DNA of 64,000 bases. It comes from Basidiobolus meristosporus CBS 931.73 (Eukaryota; Basidiobolomycota; Basidiobolomycetes; Basidiobolales; Basidiobolaceae). Positions 58,501-64,000 of the stretch are shown piece after piece. Below the pieces are notes generated by a model. That model worked only from the letters and a program-made list of their open reading frames with translations. It was not told where the DNA came from and did not search any database. Where the stretch lies: the NCBI GenBank assembly GCA_002104905.1, contig MCFE01000029.1, forward strand, positions 62,001-126,000. Reading direction: 5' to 3'. Position numbers and translations under genes: made by a program. Numbering within the stretch: the stretch's first letter is position 1; the number at the start of each line of letters is the position of its first letter.

Positions 58501-59105
58501 CTACAAATCTTTCTTAAGAACTTGAAGGTAGATGCCCTTCTGTTTGAGCAGGTGCGGCCATGGAAATGGCTCGGTTTCTCCGGTTTTGTAGAAACCAAGT
58601 CGTTGATACCAGGCTAGAACGTCGGCCCGTGAACAAAGAACCCAGATTACCGCGCGCTCTTGCTTTCCTTTCATGCGGTCAAGCGCTGTAGCGACCAACG
58701 TGCCACCAATACCTTTCGATTGATAAGCTGGGTCGACCGAGAATAGCCCAAGCAATTTCTCTTTGGGGTCAACTAGGTCTTGAATTCGAATGCAGCCAAC
58801 GATCTTTGTTTCACCCGAGTCTTGAAGCTCTGCTAAAATAAACGGTTGCTTATCGTCACAGACGATCTCTTTCAAGGCATCTTTGGTGATACGTTCTCCA
58901 CTAACTATATGAGCCTCGGTTGCCCATGATTTTTCTTGAAGAGAATATCAAACTACTGATTTATAGGCAACAGAATAAGTGAGGAACAAGTACCTGTACG
59001 GAAAGCTTCATGTATCATAGCATGGATTCGATCTATGTTCTTCTCGTCGGAAGAGGTGGCCACTCGAGTGGACACCTTGGCTTTGGTATCGGATGCAGAA
59101 AGCAT
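58501..59105 (-). CDS. GNAT-family N-acetyltransferase
   Basis: Two exons (58994-59105, 58501-58934) give 181 residues. The acceptor at 58934 yields the continuous EKSWATEAHIVSGERITKDALKEI. The acetyl-CoA loop YQSKGIGGTLVATALDRM (Q-x-x-G-x-G) follows the beta4 strand KLLGLFSVDP. VIWVLCSRADVLAWYQRLGFYKTGE is the usual beta5-alpha4 pair with LAWYQRLGF. The substrate is unknown; similar stand-alone fungal proteins acetylate small amines or peptides. No signal or membrane segment. Upstream in-frame residues exist, but ATG 59105 starts a normal GNAT N-terminus. Confidence 0.85.
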
Positions 59106-59464
59106 GAGCGACAATCTATGGTCTATGAATATACCGCAACGCTTGCTAGTATTAATAATAGAATTGATTATGACACAATTTGAGTCACGACCATTCATTC
59201 AGCATCGACTTCAGCCGATGAGAATATTAATAATTACACGGAGCGGATCACTTGAAATAGGAACGTCTAGTGGCGACTGGCATGAGTGACAGTATGCATG
59301 CGTGGCAAGCGCACTTGCGCCCATCTCCTCTGTGGAATAAAATAATTTAGCATGCCGGTCATATAACAAATTCTGTTGCCGTTTGGACTACTTGGGTCAG
59401 GAGTTTGGGACTGGGCCGTACGGATTTAGAATGGGCATGTGTACTCGAGTCGTCACAGCTAATC

Positions 59465-59550
59465 AGCCACGGTTCTTAATTCATCGAAGTTAAGCGAGAT
59501 AGCTTGAGGATAGCTTAAAAGCCTGTGAATGGTTGGTTGCGTAATCTATG
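59465..59550 (+). pseudogene. Degraded 5S rRNA-like sequence
   Basis: CGGTTCTTAATTCATCGAAGTTAAGC resembles the conserved 5S rRNA stretch GGTTC.CGTCCGATCACCGAAGTTAAGC. About 45 bp later TGAATGGTTGGTTGCG resembles the TTGGATGGG.GACCGC region. Spacing is right for 5S, but several conserved bases are changed and the 5' end is not recognisable. Probably a dispersed 5S pseudogene or 5S-derived repeat. The rest of 59106-60045 holds no gene. Confidence 0.35.
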
Positions 59551-60045
59551 CCGTTCAACTATGAACAAGCCACCAAGATACATTGTGATGTTCTTCTGGA
59601 TACTCTTTGCGAATGAATCACTGCTTCCAAGTAAAGAATGTAACTGGTTGAAGGCCCCAAGCAAGTAACACAAATGCAGTCAAGCATCTCACATTAATCT
59701 GCCAATCTACCCAGGAATCCCAGTTTACGCACACCAACGATACTGGGTCTATGCTGAACATGCAGATTCGGGCGGGCAAATATAACATCCGTGTAATATG
59801 TAAACTTTGCATTGAATATGAAACCAACCTCAACGTAATCATCTCATGAAATATACTATCAAAAGGATGAAGTAGTGCTGGTGAGCCGATACCGGATCAT
59901 CTCGTAAGTATGGAGTTTGATGCAATTGGCAAATCTGGACCTCTCGGTTCGTTGCTGTAGTGATATTCAAACCGCGTACCAGGATATCTTTTTATCATAA
60001 CGCTCCACAATCCCCACCCGGCTCCTCTCCTTCCCATAGACGAAA

Positions 60046-60723
60046 ATGACTCTGCATCGCGCATTTGGAGAAGGGATCAGGCCGAGCATCAGTGAACAAT
60101 CTTTAGATGACATTTACGGAGTGCCTGAAAACTTCCTCGAGATAGAAGTGAGAAATCCACAAACACATGGTAACTGAGTATCAACATACGTGTGTATGCA
60201 GAAGCCTCATTGTCTTTTTAACCAGGGTTTGGAAGGAAAATGTACACAGACTATGAGATAGTATGCAGAGTAAGTAATAGGTTCATAGAAGGATCGGCTT
60301 TATTCCTGTGGGAATGAACGGTTTAGTAGCTCCATTTTGCTGACCGCTACTTTCCTAGACAAATCTTCCTACTTTCAAGTTAGATTCCTCCTCCGTGCGT
60401 AGACGTTATCGAGACTTTGAATGGTTTCGCGATACGTTGGAAAGAGAATGTCCCCGTGTGAATATACCCCATCTCCCGGGTAAAGTGTTCACCAAGCGAT
60501 TCTCTGATGAAACAATCGAGCATCGCCGTGAAGGCTTGGAAAGATTCCTTCAAATGTCAGAATAGGCATTTTTCAACCATACAGACCCTACTATCACCAA
60601 CAAAACAACTAACCTGAACATTTAACTAGTGTTGCCGGCCATCCTTTGATACAAACTGGCAGCAAAATTCTGGCCCCATTTATTCAAGATCCCAACTTTT
60701 CCAGGGAGCATTACGAATATTAA
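60046..60723 (+). CDS. SNX3: Sorting nexin 3 (SNX3/Grd19), PX domain
   Basis: Four exons (60046-60169, 60226-60269, 60359-60555, 60630-60723) give 152 residues, close to human SNX3 (162). Blocks: [57 protein letters not shown] (PI3P-binding RRYxxF), [25 protein letters not shown], and [21 protein letters not shown]. It binds PI3P on endosomes and carries retromer cargo back to the Golgi. The exon 3/4 junction joins LQ-I-VAGHP with an in-frame stop in the intron, supporting the splice. Confidence 0.95.
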
Positions 60724-61765
60724 CCTTCACTTCCAAAGCTCTCGGGTTTCTTTTGTCTGAGTCGCATCCGTGTTGAGGGGTACTATTTAACACTTTTATT
60801 TTCATAGTCTTGTATACAACAGTCTTGCTAAAACGAAATCCCTATATATTACTGAAATACGCATATGTCAAACTGGTTGGTAAATCTGGAATGTTACGTC
60901 TCGGTTTCCCTGTAAAGCCTATAAACATTCTACAATTATACCATGTCCTCGACAAACAAACCACTTTACATACCCATGCTGGTATATGGCTCAAGCCACC
61001 CTTTTTCAACATGCAATCAGGCTTTTGGAAAAAATATCCACGTCATGTGTGCAGAGTGTTAGCGATCATTCCCCTTGGGGGACAGTTCTTCAGCCGGCCT
61101 TTAAACAATGTTTAGTATTAGTCATGTGTTTAAGGGACTGTGGGATTTTTAATTATGGATTGAATCACTCCACTATACCAAAATATAGAATGATTACTAA
61201 ACTCCAAATGAATACAATCGAATATTTAGCCGTTGGCTAAGCAGATTACGCTGAGTCCATCTTGTACAAAGTGTCATGGAATTTGATCGAAACAGATAGA
61301 AGCTTTAATGAATCCGGATAGTTTTGGGGGTGAGGGGGCTGCTTTCAGCAGGCTGGTCACAGCAACCGGAAGAATCCGAAATGTTAGACAATTCCTGGAT
61401 TCATTGGTTTATGGTGAGGATTTTTTTCTCATGGAAGGAAAAAACAATAATTCAACCGCGATTCATTCGTTGAAAAGAGAGATTCCAAAGATTTTAGAAT
61501 TCGCAATTGGGCTACCTGTATGATGTGGTTGTTGCATGGAGATCTTTGTTAGAGTAGGGGGAAATATATGTTCTCCGGATTTACTCATCTGGGGAGATTT
61601 TTTGTTTTTTTTTGGTGCAATCCGCTTCCCTGATATATATTTCATCAAGGCCATGTTTTGAAGTTGGTCCGACATTATCCTTGCTTTATTAGCAGCGGTT
61701 GCTCTTTGTTCTATTCTGTCAGTCCTTTTTCGCCTGCTGTTTACGTTACTTGTTGAATAATAACC
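60724..61765. other. Intergenic region with a doubtful 71-codon frame
   Basis: A frame at 61308-61523 (ATG; NPDSFGGEGAAFSRLVTATGRIRNVRQFLDSLVYGEDFF) looks mildly protein-like but matches no family and has no splice partner. Other frames (60810-61240) are AT-driven. The promoter of the co-chaperone gene should lie within 61550-61765. Confidence 0.35.
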
Positions 61766-63679
61766 ATGACCAACGAAATTAAGTAAGTTAGCGCCTCCCT
61801 TTGCTCAAATAAAATTTTGGAATAAGTCATCTAGATGAAGATGGGTTTTGGAACTTTTGCTAAACTCTCGTTTCTTCTTTAGCACTGCTGAAGAAATCAA
61901 AAATCAAGCTAACCAGGAATACAAGCTTGGCCATTATGAGGAAGCTATCAAGTTGTATACCCAAGCGATCGGTTGGTTCAATTATAACCTATGAGTGTTT
62001 GCGCTTAGCCAAGTAACCTTGTGATTTTCTTTAGATATCTCCCCAGTAGCTGCTTACTACGGTAACAGAGCTGCGGCCGCTATGATGCTTAGAAAGTACA
62101 AGGATGCAGTAGAGGATTGTCGTAAGGCGATAGCCCTTGATGACACCTTCCAAAAGGTATTGTTTTCATAGCGCACTTTACATCTTGATTGCAATGTGGC
62201 TGATGGTTTGAAAAAGGGCTACTTCCGTTTGGCTAGATGTTATTTGGCTTTGGGTAGCTTATCGGAGTCTGGGCGTCAATTCAACCTTATCCTTCAAGCG
62301 GATCCTATGAATGCTCAAGCCCGCAAGGAGTTGAATAATCTTCAAAACTACCAAATTCTTTTGGAACAAACTGGTTCCTATTTCGAAGCCAAGGATTATT
62401 CTCATGCACTGGCATGTATTTCCAAGCTGATTTCCACTGTAGAGACTAGCTCCGACGGTATTACTGCACCTGTCAAATGGAAGTTGCTTCGTGGTGAAAT
62501 CTTGTGCGCTACCAAGAATTTCGATGATGCAGTAAGGATTGCAAGGTATGTGCCATGACTTTGAAACGTTCTGTGTATTGGAAATACTAATGTTGTACTT
62601 GCATTCAAAAGTGAAGTGATGCGTGCGGATCCAACCAATCCTGATGCCTTATACTTGAGAGCCACCATTCTTTACCGTCAAGGTGACCACGCTAAGGCTC
62701 TGGCTCATTGCACAGAAGCTTTGAGATGTGATCCTGACTACCACAAGGCGAGAACTTTGTTGAAGGTAATTGTTTGCATAGTTGGAAGCCGAAGCCGCGA
62801 GTACTCATCATCTTTCATCTATAGACCATCAAAGCCATCGACAGCAAGAAGAAAGCCGGAAACGAGGCTTACTTGGCCGGTAACTACCAAGAAGCTTACG
62901 ACTTGTACTCCGCTGCCCTCGAAATCGATAGTGACAACTCCCTCAGTAACTCCAAGATCTACAGCAATAGGGCTACTGCCTCTGCTAAGGTAATCCTCAT
63001 CTATCGTCTTTAACTAGGTTCTTCTACTAATGATGACATTTAGATGAACAAATATCAACAAGCAGTTGATGATTGTAACGTTGCTATCGAGCTGGACCCT
63101 AGCTTTGTCAAAGCTTACAGACGTAGGGCAGACAACTATCTCAAACTCGAAATGTTCGATGATGCTGTTAAGGACCTCCGCAGCGCTCTAGATCTGGATC
63201 AGGGCAACCGTGAAATTCGTCAAGAGCTACACAATGCCGAGTTGGAGTTGAAGAAGTCTAAGCGCGTCGACTATTACAAGGTGTTGGGTGTTAGCAAGGA
63301 TGCCAGTGATAGCGAGATTAAAAAAGCCTACAGAAAGCTTGCTCTTCAATATCACCCAGACAAGAATGCTGGCGATGAACAGGCCGAGGTCAAGTTCAAG
63401 GAAATTGGTGAGGCATATACCATTCTTTCGGATCCTGCTAAGCGTCAACGATTTGATTCCGGTGCTGACCTTGAAGGCGGTATGGGTATGGGTGGAGGTT
63501 TTGGAGGTGACGATCTCAACGACGTGTTCTTCCAGATGTTCACTGGTGGCCAAGGCGGCTTTGGAGGTGCTCATGGCGGTTTTGGTGGAGGATTTGGCGG
63601 CCATAGTCATGGTTTTGGAGGTGGCAGACAGTATAATGGTGGCTTTCCTTCTGGATACAGTCAATTTGGTGGATTTTAA
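61766..63679 (+). CDS. TPR and J-domain co-chaperone, DNAJC7 type
   Basis: A spliced gene from ATG 61766 ([34 protein letters not shown]) to TAA at 63679, about 520 residues. The N-terminal two-thirds is a row of TPR motifs ([110 protein letters not shown]). The J domain follows ([33 protein letters not shown], with HPD), ending in a Gly/Phe-rich tail. DNAJC7/TPR2 proteins bind Hsp70 and Hsp90 through TPRs and stimulate Hsp70 ATPase through HPD, recycling clients between them. The domain order and size are the family norm. Confidence 0.94.
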
Positions 63680-64000
63680 ATGTACATTACCCATTATATG
63701 TGTATCTACCGGGTAGATAGATATCAACGGCGCATCTTTAGTACTTTAATTCTTAAAATCACCTTGTCCTGAATGTACAACACATCTTTCCGCATCCAAA
63801 CCTGCTACCTTGAATTACTTATCAGGACTTCCTTTTCTTATGCTCTCAGACCATTTCACCATCTCTCTTCCATATTGTTTATGTACTCATCCTTTCCTGT
63901 ACTATTACATGATTTTCGAATTGTAATACGGACCCGTATAGAAACAATTTATAAATTCGTTGTTAGATATAACCTCGAGACCTGACGGCTTACTGATTGA
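63680..64000. other. 3' flank of co-chaperone gene
   Basis: AT/CT-rich sequence after the stop; no gene is seen to the window end. Confidence 0.4.

Noticed and set aside
1-64000. CRISPR arrays, tRNA genes and operons
   Set aside because: No regularly spaced repeats and no cloverleaf with intact A and B boxes were seen; gene structure is eukaryotic with introns.

Overview
The window is nuclear DNA of a filamentous fungus, probably from an early-diverging (zygomycete-grade) lineage. Genes carry several short introns (about 45-90 bp) with GT..AG ends and often a TACTAA-like branch site. The gene set is fungal: SLU7, a homoserine dehydrogenase, a Pps1-type phosphatase, an Opy1-size double-PH protein and an Rbd2-like rhomboid. 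A gamma-butyrobetaine dioxygenase, an AA11-like LPMO, a secreted tyrosinase and a secreted phospholipase A2 fit filamentous, possibly animal-associated fungi (Entomophthoromycotina-like). That placement is inference, not proof.

The left third (1-21.4 kb) is a nested transposon graveyard. Decayed copies of a Tnp2/CACTA-like DNA transposon, whose transposase and a second ORF are divergently arranged, form the base layer. Into them have inserted two related Copia retrotransposons (3923-8605 and 14619-19299), a solo LTR of the same family with a partial second LTR tail (21007-21394), two solo LTRs of other families (550-979 and 8927-9433) and a 211-bp MITE (1132-1342). Target-site duplications can be read for every insertion; they are exact for all but the 14619-19299 element, which matches at 4 of 5 bases. 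The younger Copia has a primer-binding site matching the anticodon loop of initiator tRNA-Met, that is, half-tRNA priming.

From 21.4 to about 25 kb there is no supportable gene. From 25 kb to the end the window is ordinary gene space with gene-poor gaps. In order: a double PH-domain protein; a non-canonical poly(A)/U polymerase; a possible EAF-like short ORF; a serpin, a rare family in fungi; a single-pass membrane protein; an AidB-type acyl-CoA dehydrogenase; a rhomboid-like protein that appears to have lost both catalytic residues; a secreted phospholipase A2; a putative XPF/ERCC1-superfamily protein; a secreted tyrosinase; a Cys-rich hypothetical; and an AA11-like chitin LPMO.

The last 15 kb is dense and conserved: SLU7, gamma-butyrobetaine dioxygenase (carnitine synthesis), homoserine dehydrogenase (Thr/Met synthesis), Pps1-like phosphatase, a GNAT acetyltransferase, a degraded 5S-rRNA-like sequence, SNX3 and a DNAJC7-like TPR-J co-chaperone. 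The 41-49 kb stretch stands out because three of its genes encode secreted enzymes plausible for host or cuticle interaction. Exon joins were worked out by eye from reading frame and splice signals.
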